A stretch of DNA of 48,888 bases from Pseudobacteriovorax antillogorgiicola (GTDB lineage Bacteria; Bdellovibrionota_B; Oligoflexia; Oligoflexales; RGVZ01), in NCBI GenBank assembly GCA_945898195.1, contig CAMDHM010000021.1:1-48888 (forward strand), read 5' to 3'. The notes beneath the pieces are model-generated. The model did no database searches and was not told the DNA's origin. It was given only the letters and a program-made list of their open reading frames with translations. A program made the position numbers and the translations under genes. This document shows, piece after piece, positions 7,281 through 15,949 of this stretch (within the stretch, counting starts at the first letter, position 1; every line of letters starts with the position of its first letter).

Positions 7281-8764
7281 CTGCATGGCAAACGGTAAGA
7301 TCCCAAATTCACATCTTTGAAAATCGCGTCAAAATTTAGCGCGTTCAGGGCCGCACAGACGGTCGCCGTGTTGCCGGTGTAATTAAGGCTAAAGACGGCC
7401 TTCTTTGCGTCAATAAAGGGTTTCACAAGACCACATTCGTTGTAGGCGGAACACGATTCATTCATGGCAAAATCGTAGAGAGCGACAAGGTCATTGATTT
7501 GAACGAGATCATTAATCAGCCCGATGCTCAGTCCACGTGCGTGTGCCTCGGCAACCCAAAAGTCCTTGTTGTAGGTCAACTGATCTTGGGCCGTCAGAGG
7601 AAACCCGGTGTCGCCAGCGTAACTGTCGGCCCAGTCGTGGTAGATTCCGTCGCAGCCTTTTTGTTTCGCTAAATCAAGCCGAGCGCGCATGATCGGCCAT
7701 AAAAGTGTTTTGCTACGGATGTCCAACCACTTCTCATCAGGCCATCCTCCGATCCCTTTTCCAATGATCGAAGCTGGAAATGTTGCCGCGTCGGGCGTGT
7801 AACTTTCCCAACTCCCGCCGTCGATGTAGCAGACCACTTTAACGCCACGCGCATGCAAGGTACTGATCGTTGTCGCCGACGTTCCAAACATGTCGAGCAT
7901 GTAGGCTTGAACATTCAGGCTGGTGTCAATCGTGCCGCTATATTGCATCTGCCAGCTCGTGCCTGGAGAGGGTTTCCACCAGGTGCTGCTGACCGGAGGC
8001 GTGGGCGTTGGATTTGCCGTCGGTGCAGGAGAGGCCGTGGGTGCAGGACTAACTGCTGGAGCTGGAGACGGAGACGGTGATGGAGACGGTGATGGCGATG
8101 GCCCAGCGCCAACACTGATGGCCAGATAGTCCAAATCGCTGGCATCAAATGCCGTCAGCGTTTCATAGCGGATACTGATCTTCCCCAACGGATTAACGTA
8201 GCGACTTAGCACACCACTGGCTGTGAACTCAGAGGCGTTCCATTTCCAACTAGAAGCGGCGGTGTTATCGCCAATCACGACCCACGAGGCGGCGGCATTA
8301 TCATAAATCTTGTAGAGCCACTGTTGAGTGGCTTTAGCTTGACCTTTGAAGTTTGACGAAAGCACCAACGAAGTTAAATTCGCAGAAGTAATTGTGGGGG
8401 GAAGGGTAAAAGTTAAAATGACCGCCAAACCAGTACTTGCTGGTGTGAATTCCAGATAGGTTCCCCAGTCATCGGCTGTTCTCGTCTCAACCTTTGACGA
8501 TAGGACTGAAATAAGCTGCCCACTTACGCTACCCCGAACCACTCGCAGTGAAGATGGATAAATTAAAGTTCCACCTCCTAAGGCCAAATCGACCCCTGTT
8601 CCATCACTTGCAAGGTCACTCACCTGCGTCAAGCCAAGAGTCCTCTTGCCGGGTTGATGGTTTCCGCAGCCCGCGCCGATTATGGACCAGCCCAGTCCAG
8701 AGGAGATCAGCCAACGCCACCTCGATCTTCCCGTTTTTTTTGCTCCCGTAACTGACATAGCCAC
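7277..8764 (-). CDS. GH114 (endo-alpha-1,4-polygalactosaminidase-like) lipoprotein
   Basis: 495 aa from the GTG at 8764, which lies 8 bases after GAGGAG; ATG 8758 is two codons in. The N-terminus has WLISSGLGWSIIGAGC, a lipoprotein signal. A beta-rich N-terminal domain (about 60-220) leads to a 40-residue Pro/Ser/Ala linker and then a C-terminal GH114 domain. GH114 marks: VQAYMLDMFGTSA, VKVVCYIDGGSWESY, WPDEKWLDIRS, the CDGIYHDWAD acidic motif and MNESC, probably the catalytic Asp and Glu. GH114 enzymes such as fungal Ega3 and bacterial polygalactosaminidases cut alpha-1,4-linked galactosamine polymers. It likely trims the locus polysaccharide at the cell surface. Confidence 0.82.
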   Translation of the reverse strand: MAMSVTGAKKTGRSRWRWLISSGLGWSIIGAGCGNHQPGKRTLGLTQVSDLASDGTGVDLALGGGTLIYPSSLRVVRGSVSGQLISVLSSKVETRTADDWGTYLEFTPASTGLAVILTFTLPPTITSANLTSLVLSSNFKGQAKATQQWLYKIYDNAAASWVVIGDNTAASSWKWNASEFTASGVLSRYVNPLGKISIRYETLTAFDASDLDYLAISVGAGPSPSPSPSPSPSPAPAVSPAPTASPAPTANPTPTPPVSSTWWKPSPGTSWQMQYSGTIDTSLNVQAYMLDMFGTSATTISTLHARGVKVVCYIDGGSWESYTPDAATFPASIIGKGIGGWPDEKWLDIRSKTLLWPIMRARLDLAKQKGCDGIYHDWADSYAGDTGFPLTAQDQLTYNKDFWVAEAHARGLSIGLINDLVQINDLVALYDFAMNESCSAYNECGLVKPFIDAKKAVFSLNYTGNTATVCAALNALNFDAIFKDVNLGSYRLPCR

Positions 8765-8792
8765 TTTTCCGTCTCCTCTAAAAAGATTTACC

Positions 8793-8824
8793 AAAAAGCG
8801 GCCGACTAAAACCAAAAGTGCCGC
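8793..8824 (-). promoter_or_regulatory. Possible attenuator hairpin in the GH114 leader
   Basis: On the minus strand GCGGC (8824-8820) can pair with GCCGC (8802-8798), directly followed by TTTTT. It lies about 30 bases upstream of the GH114 start, in the 195-bp divergent gap with the PelG-like gene. The stem is only 5 bp and the loop long, so it may be chance. No known riboswitch consensus was recognised around it. Confidence 0.2.
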
Positions 8825-8959
8825 ATTCGTCTTTCGAAATCTCCGCGGGCAAACTTTAGCTAAAACTCAGCTGCAATTTGTTTGCCGTTGATGTCCTCCT
8901 GAGATCTGTATTAACTACCGGCCCTGGAATCGGTGACGGAGTGATTTACGCTAGAAATC

Positions 8960-10810
8960 ATGCTTCAAATTGTAGTGTTCGCTTTATCGTGGATCTTTCT
9001 GCGGTGGCGAAACTGCGAACGACTTCGGGTGTTTGGCGGGGACGTTGAGGGCTCCGTCGAAGCCGAAGTCAGGCATGCTTTAGGCGAGGTCATCAAGAGT
9101 AGCGGGCTCAACTGCTTCTCTGCCGGACAAACCCAACGAATGTCTTTTGCAAAAATCCGGCAACACCCGGATTCGAAGTCTATTTTCAGCTTTGTTGCCG
9201 AAACTATTTTTCCAGAAAACCACGGTTCAGTGGTCGCAATCACCCATTCGAATAAAGTCGAGGTATTACAGTGGAAAGAATATCGGCTTATTCCGCTGAA
9301 GCAGTCGCTACCATTGAGTCATCAGGTCCTGTCCGGGCATTGGTTGAGCTTGCTTGGCGGGGATGGAATTCCGATCTTTAGCGTGTGCTTGCCAGAGTCG
9401 ATGAACCGCGAAGCGGCATTTCAATTCGCAACATCCCTAAATCTTTCTTTTCACACCAAGGCTTTCAAAATCGAGCTTTCTGGCATGCCACAAATAAAAT
9501 GCAGCAAAATAACAATGCCACCTTGGATAAAGGGACTGGTTCTTCAACTCGGCGGAATCGCCTTCGTGTCCGTAGCCTTTGCGTATCATGGTGTGGGATG
9601 CCGCGGCGGGCAGTGCCCGATCGTTGGTGGCCAGAGCGACATGAATCTATGGTTTGCAATTGGCGCCACTTTACCGTGGTTGTCATACCTTGCCTGCACT
9701 CCTGTAGCCATCGCCCTCGGCCACGACATTTTTCGACATGGCTTTTCCGTGACAACAAAGAGCCTCCTTAAGCAGATACCAATTTCATTGGTCTTGGGTC
9801 TCCTTGCAACCGGAGTTCTTGGCTGGGTTGTCGGCGGGAGCCTTCATTGGAGTAACGAGTTCATTGCGTCCTTCATCGTCGGAGTGGGTCTGCACCTTTT
9901 GCTCGCTCTTCTAATGATCTTCGTCTTCACCCTGCAGCGGAGCGGTCTTTACCTGATTATCTGGGCCTCCTACGCCGCCGCCATGATTATATTTCCACGG
10001 GATTGGCCAGCTCCGCCCATGGCGGCGATTTTAATTCTTCTGATCGCAATGACTAAAAATTTTCTTGAAAGCCGAAAACTGCTTTCCCACGCCGTAGCGA
10101 ATTCGACGTGGAGGGCATTGCAATGGGGACGTCGACGTGGATTCTCAGACGGATTCTCAGGAGGACTGTTCAGGGGTTTGATCTTGGGCACTCTCTTGTG
10201 GGGAGACAAGATTGTAATCTTGGCGAGATTTCCTGAGATGGCCATAGGCGGTGAGAATGCCGCACAATATTTCATGGCGACCTTGCCAGGACTTTTTCTA
10301 TGTAATTATTTTTTCCTAAAAAGTAGTCCCGCTTTATCTAGAGCGTGGACTATCACAAATGACTGCATGTTCCGCAGCAGCATACCTGTATTTAACGCCT
10401 CAAAGAAAATTCTGCCGTTGTACCTTAAGCGAATACTAGGCGAGCTACTTCTTGTTTTACAAGGTGGTTGCATTGTTACGAACATCATTTTCTTGATGAT
10501 GTTTCCTGGAGAAATCGCCGCCTACCGCGCCATGATGTTTTCGTCGGCAACAACCAGCCTAGCCTTTGTTGCTGCATACGGTCTTGTTCTCTTTGATGCG
10601 GATAGGTCTGCCAGAGCTTTTGGTGTGCTGCAAATCGTCGCTTTTGCTTGTTTCTTGATCTTTGATCAGCAGTCCATTTCATTTGAAACGTTCAATCTCG
10701 TCGTCCTTTTAATGTCCGCTACGGGATCGGTTTGGTTGGCGTGGGTCGGCTTTCGAATTGCATCTTTTCCAGAATATTTCTCTTTTTGGAGAAAGGTCGC
10801 AGCTTGGTAG
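8960..10810 (+). CDS. PelG-like polytopic membrane protein with an extra N-terminal region
   Basis: 616 aa, longer than Pseudomonas PelG (456 aa). One possible membrane segment at 1-14 is followed by a soluble region to about 185 that I do not recognise; no GAF or GGDEF motif is visible, so it is not an obvious PelD. From about residue 190 there are roughly ten or more hydrophobic segments. PelG-type hints are LWGDKIVILARF near 414 and AQYFMATLPGLFLCNYFFL, which resemble the PelG DK motif and the segment after it. PelG is the MOP-superfamily member of the Pel synthase complex. Divergent from GH114; its last 145 bases overlap the convergent PelF-like gene. The start has only a weak ribosome-binding site. 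Confidence 0.55.
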   Translation: MLQIVVFALSWIFLRWRNCERLRVFGGDVEGSVEAEVRHALGEVIKSSGLNCFSAGQTQRMSFAKIRQHPDSKSIFSFVAETIFPENHGSVVAITHSNKVEVLQWKEYRLIPLKQSLPLSHQVLSGHWLSLLGGDGIPIFSVCLPESMNREAAFQFATSLNLSFHTKAFKIELSGMPQIKCSKITMPPWIKGLVLQLGGIAFVSVAFAYHGVGCRGGQCPIVGGQSDMNLWFAIGATLPWLSYLACTPVAIALGHDIFRHGFSVTTKSLLKQIPISLVLGLLATGVLGWVVGGSLHWSNEFIASFIVGVGLHLLLALLMIFVFTLQRSGLYLIIWASYAAAMIIFPRDWPAPPMAAILILLIAMTKNFLESRKLLSHAVANSTWRALQWGRRRGFSDGFSGGLFRGLILGTLLWGDKIVILARFPEMAIGGENAAQYFMATLPGLFLCNYFFLKSSPALSRAWTITNDCMFRSSIPVFNASKKILPLYLKRILGELLLVLQGGCIVTNIIFLMMFPGEIAAYRAMMFSSATTSLAFVAAYGLVLFDADRSARAFGVLQIVAFACFLIFDQQSISFETFNLVVLLMSATGSVWLAWVGFRIASFPEYFSFWRKVAAW

Positions 10811-12297
10811 AACTCCGCATAGGCCTGCATCACATTTTTGGCCCGGTGGCTGTGGTCGATGCGTTTAGGGCCATTCGCGCGAAATTCCGCACGAAGGGTC
10901 TGGTTCTTGACGAGTCTTACGATCGCCCTGGCTAAATCCTCCGGTGATTTTGGGGGTACAATAATTCCGGCCGCGCCAATCTGCACGCCCGCCGCGTCAA
11001 TGGCGTCGGAAATGACCTGAGAAATGGCGCCAACATCAGTTGCAATGATCGGAACGGAGGCCGCCATTGCCTCGAGCAGGACAATGGGAAGGGCTTCGGC
11101 ATGGCTCGGCAAGATCACAATATCCACTTCACCGAGGGCGACGGTAAGATCCATCGCCCCACGAAATCTCACGGTAGTCTGAAGATTAGCTTGAGAAATC
11201 ACTTGCTCGCATGTCGCCTTAAAATCCTCGCTGCCATCGGCCGGGCCGATTAGGTGCAAGACAAATGAAAAGTTAGCCGTGTCTTGCAGAATCACGGCCG
11301 CCTGAATCAGATCGAGGATTCCCTTGGCTTCAATAATTCGGCCAACATAGGAAATCGTCCAGATTCTAAGGCCAACGTTCTCGGTGTCCAAACTGTTGCG
11401 CAGCTTTTGCTTTTCTTTTGCCACATCAAAATCACTTGGCCTGATTCCGTTGGAGATCATTTTTACCTTCTCTGGCCGAAGTCCGTACAGCGTCGCGTCA
11501 TTTACGTTGCGCTGATACTGGTAGGAAACACCGGAAGCGTGCTGGTAAACAAAAAGTCCAAGCACCCGAAACCAATGCTGCCAGGCTGATTTCACACCCG
11601 CCGAATGGTTCGATGCGAAAATATAGTTGATGCTGTCTCGCACATTTAATGAATGCTCGGTGAGGACCATCGGCCTGTCGTTTTGCAGGGATGCGATGGC
11701 CGCAATTGCTCCAGCGTAAAGCTGGGTCTGTGAGTGGTAGATCTTGCCAGAAGGATAGCGGTGACGGCTCATGGCATATGCTAATGAAAAGAAGTTTCGT
11801 GTAAGCCAGAAGGTCTCCGTCAGCGGCATGTCGAAGCAAAAAAACCGGGCCTCAAACTCAATTAAGAATTCTCGCGTAGTGCACACCGACCAAAAATTCT
11901 GCCGCCGCGTCTCTGGATTAACAAAATCAAAAAAAAACTCTGTGAGTGCCAAGAAGTTTCCGCCGTTTGCCGAGTCAAGGCCATCAAAAAATAGTTTGGT
12001 GACCGCCCGATCTTCCGTGCTTGATCTCCACCACTTCCCAAGTGGGCGCAGCATGTTTTTTCCATCCAATTCTGATGGAGACAGATACACGGGAAAAACC
12101 CACAACAAGTTGTTCGGCAGCAGGTATTTAAGTGACGCTGCTGTTTGGCGGTCCCAACTGATGTGGATGACGCCAAAGGAAGTGTCGGGCATACCCTTAA
12201 TCGTTTGATCAACGACGCCTCCCACGCCCCCTTTGACAAAGGGGAATCCCGCTTCGGTGACCATGACGACATCAACCTGTCGATAAAGCTTCTTCAT
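10666..12297 (-). CDS. PelF-like GT4 glycosyltransferase (copy 1)
   Basis: 543 aa from the ATG at 12297, preceded by GGGAGG; Pseudomonas PelF is 507 aa. The N-terminus has the PelF signature VDVVMVTEAGFPFVKGGVGG followed by GMPDTSFGVIHISW and YLLPNN. The C-terminal GT-B half carries SYVGRIIEAKGILDLI and the EX7E motif in HAEALPIVLLEAMAASVP. PelF is the cytoplasmic polymerase of Pel that uses a UDP-N-acetylhexosamine. The last roughly 48 codons form a tail beyond the conserved YAEFYQAATF end and overlap pelG-like coding sequence on the other strand. It shares a 123-bp divergent gap with the SDR gene. Confidence 0.82.
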   Translation of the reverse strand: MKKLYRQVDVVMVTEAGFPFVKGGVGGVVDQTIKGMPDTSFGVIHISWDRQTAASLKYLLPNNLLWVFPVYLSPSELDGKNMLRPLGKWWRSSTEDRAVTKLFFDGLDSANGGNFLALTEFFFDFVNPETRRQNFWSVCTTREFLIEFEARFFCFDMPLTETFWLTRNFFSLAYAMSRHRYPSGKIYHSQTQLYAGAIAAIASLQNDRPMVLTEHSLNVRDSINYIFASNHSAGVKSAWQHWFRVLGLFVYQHASGVSYQYQRNVNDATLYGLRPEKVKMISNGIRPSDFDVAKEKQKLRNSLDTENVGLRIWTISYVGRIIEAKGILDLIQAAVILQDTANFSFVLHLIGPADGSEDFKATCEQVISQANLQTTVRFRGAMDLTVALGEVDIVILPSHAEALPIVLLEAMAASVPIIATDVGAISQVISDAIDAAGVQIGAAGIIVPPKSPEDLARAIVRLVKNQTLRAEFRANGPKRIDHSHRAKNVMQAYAEFYQAATFLQKEKYSGKDAIRKPTHANQTDPVADIKRTTRLNVSNEMDC

Positions 12298-12420
12298 TGG
12301 ATAGCCTCCCTTCGAGGAAACATAAGACTGCATGAAGCGTACCCAGCGTCCGGAGCGGAACCAATCTTGCTAGAGAGGCAGGTTTGACAGTGGGGGAGTG
12401 AATTCGCAAGGGGGGTGACC

Positions 12421-13302
12421 GTGAAAATTCTGCTGACGGGATCAAGAGGCAATTTAGGCCAGGCGATTGTGGCGCATGCCAGCCATGTTAATCAAAACGG
12501 GTCCGGCCTCAAAATTGTGGAGTTAAATCGTGATAACTGGGGACAATTGGACGCGATATGTGAGGGCCGAGAACAGGCATGCCAAATAACGCCGGTTGTT
12601 GCAATTCTACATGCCGGGTACGATCTGCATACACAGCTCGCAGTTTCGCCAGTCGAAATGATCGACTCAAACCTGATGACGACGGCGCGACTTCTTGCGG
12701 CCGCAAAGCGTCACGGCATCACTCGGTTCGGATACGTCAGCAGTTGTGCTGTCTATGGCAACGGATCATCCCACGAGGCTACATGCACACCAACGACCCC
12801 ATACGGGACGATTAAACACCTGAATGAGATGATGGTGGAGTCCTTTGCCAAGGCTAACGGGATGACGTCCATCGTGTTTCGGGTCTTCAACCTCTATGGG
12901 GGCCGCGACCGATTTTCGATCATTCATCATTTGCAGGAAGCGGCGCGAGGGGGACGCGAGTTCCGGTTAAATAATGGGGGCGAAGAATTTCGTGATTTCA
13001 TTCATGTTGACGATGTGGCGCGCGCGATTACCGCGGCGATGGCTATGAATTGTGACGGCGGCCATATCGACGTTGGGACTGGAATGGCTACTCAAATTCG
13101 CAGCATCATGGCCATTGCTCTGGACCTGTATCCAAGCCTAAGGATCACGTGCAACGGCCCCCGTCGGGGCGGGCCGAATTATAGCTGCGCAGACGTCACA
13201 CGCCTTCGCTCGATATTCCACGGCGATTTCGTCAACTTGCCTGCATATCTGACTCAGATGTTCCAGCCATCGTTTGATGTGCAGTATGAACGTTCGGCAT
13301 GA
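12421..13302 (+). CDS. NAD-dependent epimerase/reductase (extended SDR)
   Basis: 293 aa from GTG 12421, with AAGGGGGG just upstream; a GTG two codons earlier is also possible. The N-terminal TGSRGNLG is the Rossmann nucleotide motif; SSCAVYG and YGTIK supply the Ser and YxxxK catalytic residues. FRVFNLYGGRDRFSI and EFRDFIHVDDVARAI are typical of nucleotide-sugar epimerases and 4-reductases. It could be a UDP-GlcNAc C4-epimerase, as PelX or fungal Uge3 provide for related polymers, or a 4-keto reductase acting after the dehydratase encoded next door. Its last 71 bases overlap the convergent dehydratase gene. Confidence 0.8.
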   Translation: MKILLTGSRGNLGQAIVAHASHVNQNGSGLKIVELNRDNWGQLDAICEGREQACQITPVVAILHAGYDLHTQLAVSPVEMIDSNLMTTARLLAAAKRHGITRFGYVSSCAVYGNGSSHEATCTPTTPYGTIKHLNEMMVESFAKANGMTSIVFRVFNLYGGRDRFSIIHHLQEAARGGREFRLNNGGEEFRDFIHVDDVARAITAAMAMNCDGGHIDVGTGMATQIRSIMAIALDLYPSLRITCNGPRRGGPNYSCADVTRLRSIFHGDFVNLPAYLTQMFQPSFDVQYERSA

Positions 13303-14434
13303 GTGGGTCCATCTTTGGCGCGGGGCGCGGGACGCGAAATGGGATTACCGTTGAAGCTGCATTTCGATGATAAACGATTTCCCGCAAGGATTTAGTGCAG
13401 GCCTCGGCGTCGCCCATACTGGCGATGTCCAGAAGATTTCGAATGGATGCCATGATATTTCCTGGATCGATCGGCTCCGGAATCGCAACAAAAATATTTC
13501 CGTTTTCCGTGGCGAACTCATCGCCAGCTAGGATGAGTTCCTCATACATTTTTTCTCCGGGCCTAAGTCCGGTAATCTCAATTTTAATATCAACGTGAGG
13601 CTGGCTGCCGCTCGCCAAAATCATCTTCTCGGCCAATTCGTAGATTCGAACAGGGTCCCCCATATTAAGGACGAAGACCTCGCCTCCGTCGGCCATGGAT
13701 AGCGATTGAAGGACAAGGCCCACAGCTTCCTCAATCATCATGAAATATCGTGTCACATCCCGATGCGTAACGGTGACCGGGCCACCCGCTTCGATCTGTT
13801 GACGGAACCTTGGGATGACACTGCCGGAACTTGCCAGAACGTTGCCAAAGCGTACGGCCATAAAACGCACCCGTCCGGGATGGGAGCGGTCTAGCGCCTG
13901 AATGATCAGCTCACAGCATCTTTTCGTTAATCCCATGACGTTTGTTGGATTTACGGCTTTATCGGAACTGATCAATAGAAATGCCCCCACATTAAAATCA
14001 AGGGCAGCCTGGGCTAGCGTAATCGTACTTGTTATGTTGTTCGTGATCCCCGCAATTGGATTACTCTCGACCAGCGGCACGTGCTTAAACGCCGCGGCGT
14101 GAATCACCGTATCCGGTCGATGCGATTTAAACAGTCGGCGCATGGCCACACCGTCTGCAGCTGATTGCAGGATGCTATGCACCTCTAATCCCCTGGACTC
14201 AAACTCACGGATCATTAAGTCAACCTGATAGAGGTTGAACTCAGAGGCATCTACCATGATCAATTTTTTAACCCCGAACTTGGCCGCTTGGCGGCAAATT
14301 TCACTGCCAATGCTGCCTCCTGCCCCGGATACGAGGATAGTTTTTCCCGTGAAATGATTGCGAATCATCTCATGATCACCGGATTTTAAGGGTCGGTTTA
14401 AAAGATCCCCTAGCCCAACGTTTTCTATGTGCAT
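13232..14434 (-). CDS. UDP-GlcNAc 4,6-dehydratase, soluble CapD/WbpM type
   Basis: 400 aa from ATG 14434, with GGGAG 8 bases upstream. It corresponds to the soluble catalytic half of WbpM/CapD; the membrane part is missing. Motifs: VSGAGGSIGSEI, AAAFKHVPLVE, SSDKAVNPTNVMGLTKR and LRPGEKMYEELI. Met replaces the usual Tyr before xxxK (MGLTK), the SMK pattern of WbpM-type dehydratases, versus Tyr in small PseB/FlaA1 enzymes. Expected reaction: UDP-GlcNAc to a 4-keto-6-deoxy-hexosamine, a precursor of QuiNAc or FucNAc. It lies 29 bases after the LRR gene and so is probably in the CE18-LRR operon. Confidence 0.87.
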   Translation of the reverse strand: MHIENVGLGDLLNRPLKSGDHEMIRNHFTGKTILVSGAGGSIGSEICRQAAKFGVKKLIMVDASEFNLYQVDLMIREFESRGLEVHSILQSAADGVAMRRLFKSHRPDTVIHAAAFKHVPLVESNPIAGITNNITSTITLAQAALDFNVGAFLLISSDKAVNPTNVMGLTKRCCELIIQALDRSHPGRVRFMAVRFGNVLASSGSVIPRFRQQIEAGGPVTVTHRDVTRYFMMIEEAVGLVLQSLSMADGGEVFVLNMGDPVRIYELAEKMILASGSQPHVDIKIEITGLRPGEKMYEELILAGDEFATENGNIFVAIPEPIDPGNIMASIRNLLDIASMGDAEACTKSLREIVYHRNAASTVIPFRVPRPAPKMDPLMPNVHTAHQTMAGTSESDMQAS

Positions 14435-14462
14435 CAATTTGGCTCCCAGTAAAACGCAAACG

Positions 14463-15923
14463 TTAAATATTTAGGTATGCACGGCAGAAGAGTCGAATCA
14501 TGTAAGAACCACCGAAGACCGGGCAGTGCGCCTCATCTTTTGTGATCGGATTTCCGCTGGCCTCAAAGATTCTCATCCCTGAATTTGTAAAGGCAAGAAG
14601 GGGAGAGAGGTCAGTCACTTGGTTCATTCGAAAATCCAAGTCTTTGACCACGCGAAGGGTCGCAATTGCAGATAAGTCGGTCACTTCGTTTTGAGCGAGG
14701 AACAGTGATTTCAGGATAGATTTGTTGGCAATCGGGGTGAGATCCACAATATTATTTTTAGAGATGTCTAGGATGATAATCGTGGGGTGTTTTGCAAGGG
14801 CTGCGATATCGCGAATAACATTGTTGCTAATATTGATGCGCTTAAGGTAGGGGATTGTTCCAATTGGGGTTATGTCTTCGATGAGGTTTCCAGAGACATC
14901 CAGCCATTCGAGGTCCCTCATCCCTGTGAGCGGACCTAGGTCCACAATTTTATTTTTGGAAATATCCAATACGGTGAGAGAGCCGCTTAAATTTTTCACG
15001 GCATTAATTTCAGATAGATTATTTCCCCCGACCTTGAGCCACTGGAGGGCTTGAAGTCCGGCGACGATATCGATGGAGTCGATGCCATTTTCCGACACGT
15101 CAAGGATTGAAAGAAATTTCAGGGGACCCAAGGCCGTCACATCTGTCACATGATTCCCGCCAACGTCAAGATCTCGCATCTGGAGAAGCGCAGATAGGGG
15201 TCCAAGATGGCGAATTTGGTTGTGATGTAAATGGAGGCGCTCGAGCCGACGGAGGCTAGCCAGCGGCTGCAGATTCTCGATCGTATTTGCGGTTAGAGAG
15301 ACGGTGGTTAAGTTTTGCAAGCCTGCCAGCGGAGTTACATCCGAGATTTTGGAATTTCCCGCAATGAGCTGACGAAGTTCGGTTAAACCAGCCAATGGTT
15401 CAAGACTGTTCACAATATTTTCGGAGAGGTCGAGCAGGCGAAGCGCAGCCAGTCCCCTTAGCGGAGTGAGGTCTAAGTGAGCGGCGCCATTGCCCTGCAG
15501 AAATATCCATTCGACCCGGCTTAGATTAGATAGGGCAGAGATATTTGTAATCCGGTTGCCAACAAGAGAAAGGCCTTTTAGCCCCGTCAGGCCAGCAAGG
15601 GGCATGATGTCCGTGATTTGATTTTCATCCAGACATAGTAATTCTAGCTGAGACAGCCCGGCCAGTGGTTCAATGTTGACAATGCCCTTAGAGGGCAGGA
15701 TGAGTTGACGGACCTCCCGTAGCTTCGTTTGAACGCTATGGCAATCATGGCCGGCAACGGCCTGAGAGACCACGGCGACGGTTCTCTTTATCTCTTCGCT
15801 CGCATTTTTATCCAGGCAGTAGCCGAGAAATATGTCGCCGGAATTTGGTGCTTCGGCCCCGGCGACGGACGACCATAAAGTTAGTGCAAGAGCTCCGAGA
15901 GCTCTGTTCCAAGGCTTGGCCAT
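14463..15923 (-). CDS. Secreted leucine-rich-repeat protein
   Basis: 486 aa from the ATG at 15923, with AGGA upstream; an ATG 6 codons earlier has no such site. The signal peptide is MAKPWNRALGALALTLWSS ending near VAGA. After a short Cys-containing spacer there are about 17 tandem 22-residue LRRs of the internalin/SDS22-like type (pattern LxxLDLSxNxIxDLxPLAGL) covering about residues 75-460, then a Cys-containing cap ending LFCRAYLNI. No membrane anchor or catalytic domain follows. It should be a periplasmic or extracellular binding protein. Located 27 bases after the CE18-like gene and 29 before the dehydratase, it is probably co-transcribed with both. Its partner is unknown. Confidence 0.85.
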   Translation of the reverse strand: MAKPWNRALGALALTLWSSVAGAEAPNSGDIFLGYCLDKNASEEIKRTVAVVSQAVAGHDCHSVQTKLREVRQLILPSKGIVNIEPLAGLSQLELLCLDENQITDIMPLAGLTGLKGLSLVGNRITNISALSNLSRVEWIFLQGNGAAHLDLTPLRGLAALRLLDLSENIVNSLEPLAGLTELRQLIAGNSKISDVTPLAGLQNLTTVSLTANTIENLQPLASLRRLERLHLHHNQIRHLGPLSALLQMRDLDVGGNHVTDVTALGPLKFLSILDVSENGIDSIDIVAGLQALQWLKVGGNNLSEINAVKNLSGSLTVLDISKNKIVDLGPLTGMRDLEWLDVSGNLIEDITPIGTIPYLKRINISNNVIRDIAALAKHPTIIILDISKNNIVDLTPIANKSILKSLFLAQNEVTDLSAIATLRVVKDLDFRMNQVTDLSPLLAFTNSGMRIFEASGNPITKDEAHCPVFGGSYMIRLFCRAYLNI

Positions 15924-15949
15924 GTGTTGATTTCCTGCCATTTAATTGG

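Noticed and set aside
8035..8105. Short GA/GT-rich repeats that look like a small repeat array
   Set aside because: They encode the Pro/Ser/Ala linker of the GH114 lipoprotein in frame and have no spacers, so they are not a CRISPR or regulatory array.
8765..8959. c-di-GMP (GEMM) riboswitch upstream of the polysaccharide genes
   Set aside because: Strings such as gggcaaac occur, but the rest of the GEMM consensus is missing on both strands.
8960..9530. Reading the N-terminal part of the PelG-like protein as a PelD c-di-GMP receptor
   Set aside because: No GAF, GGDEF or inhibitory-site RxxD pattern could be recognised in the right context.
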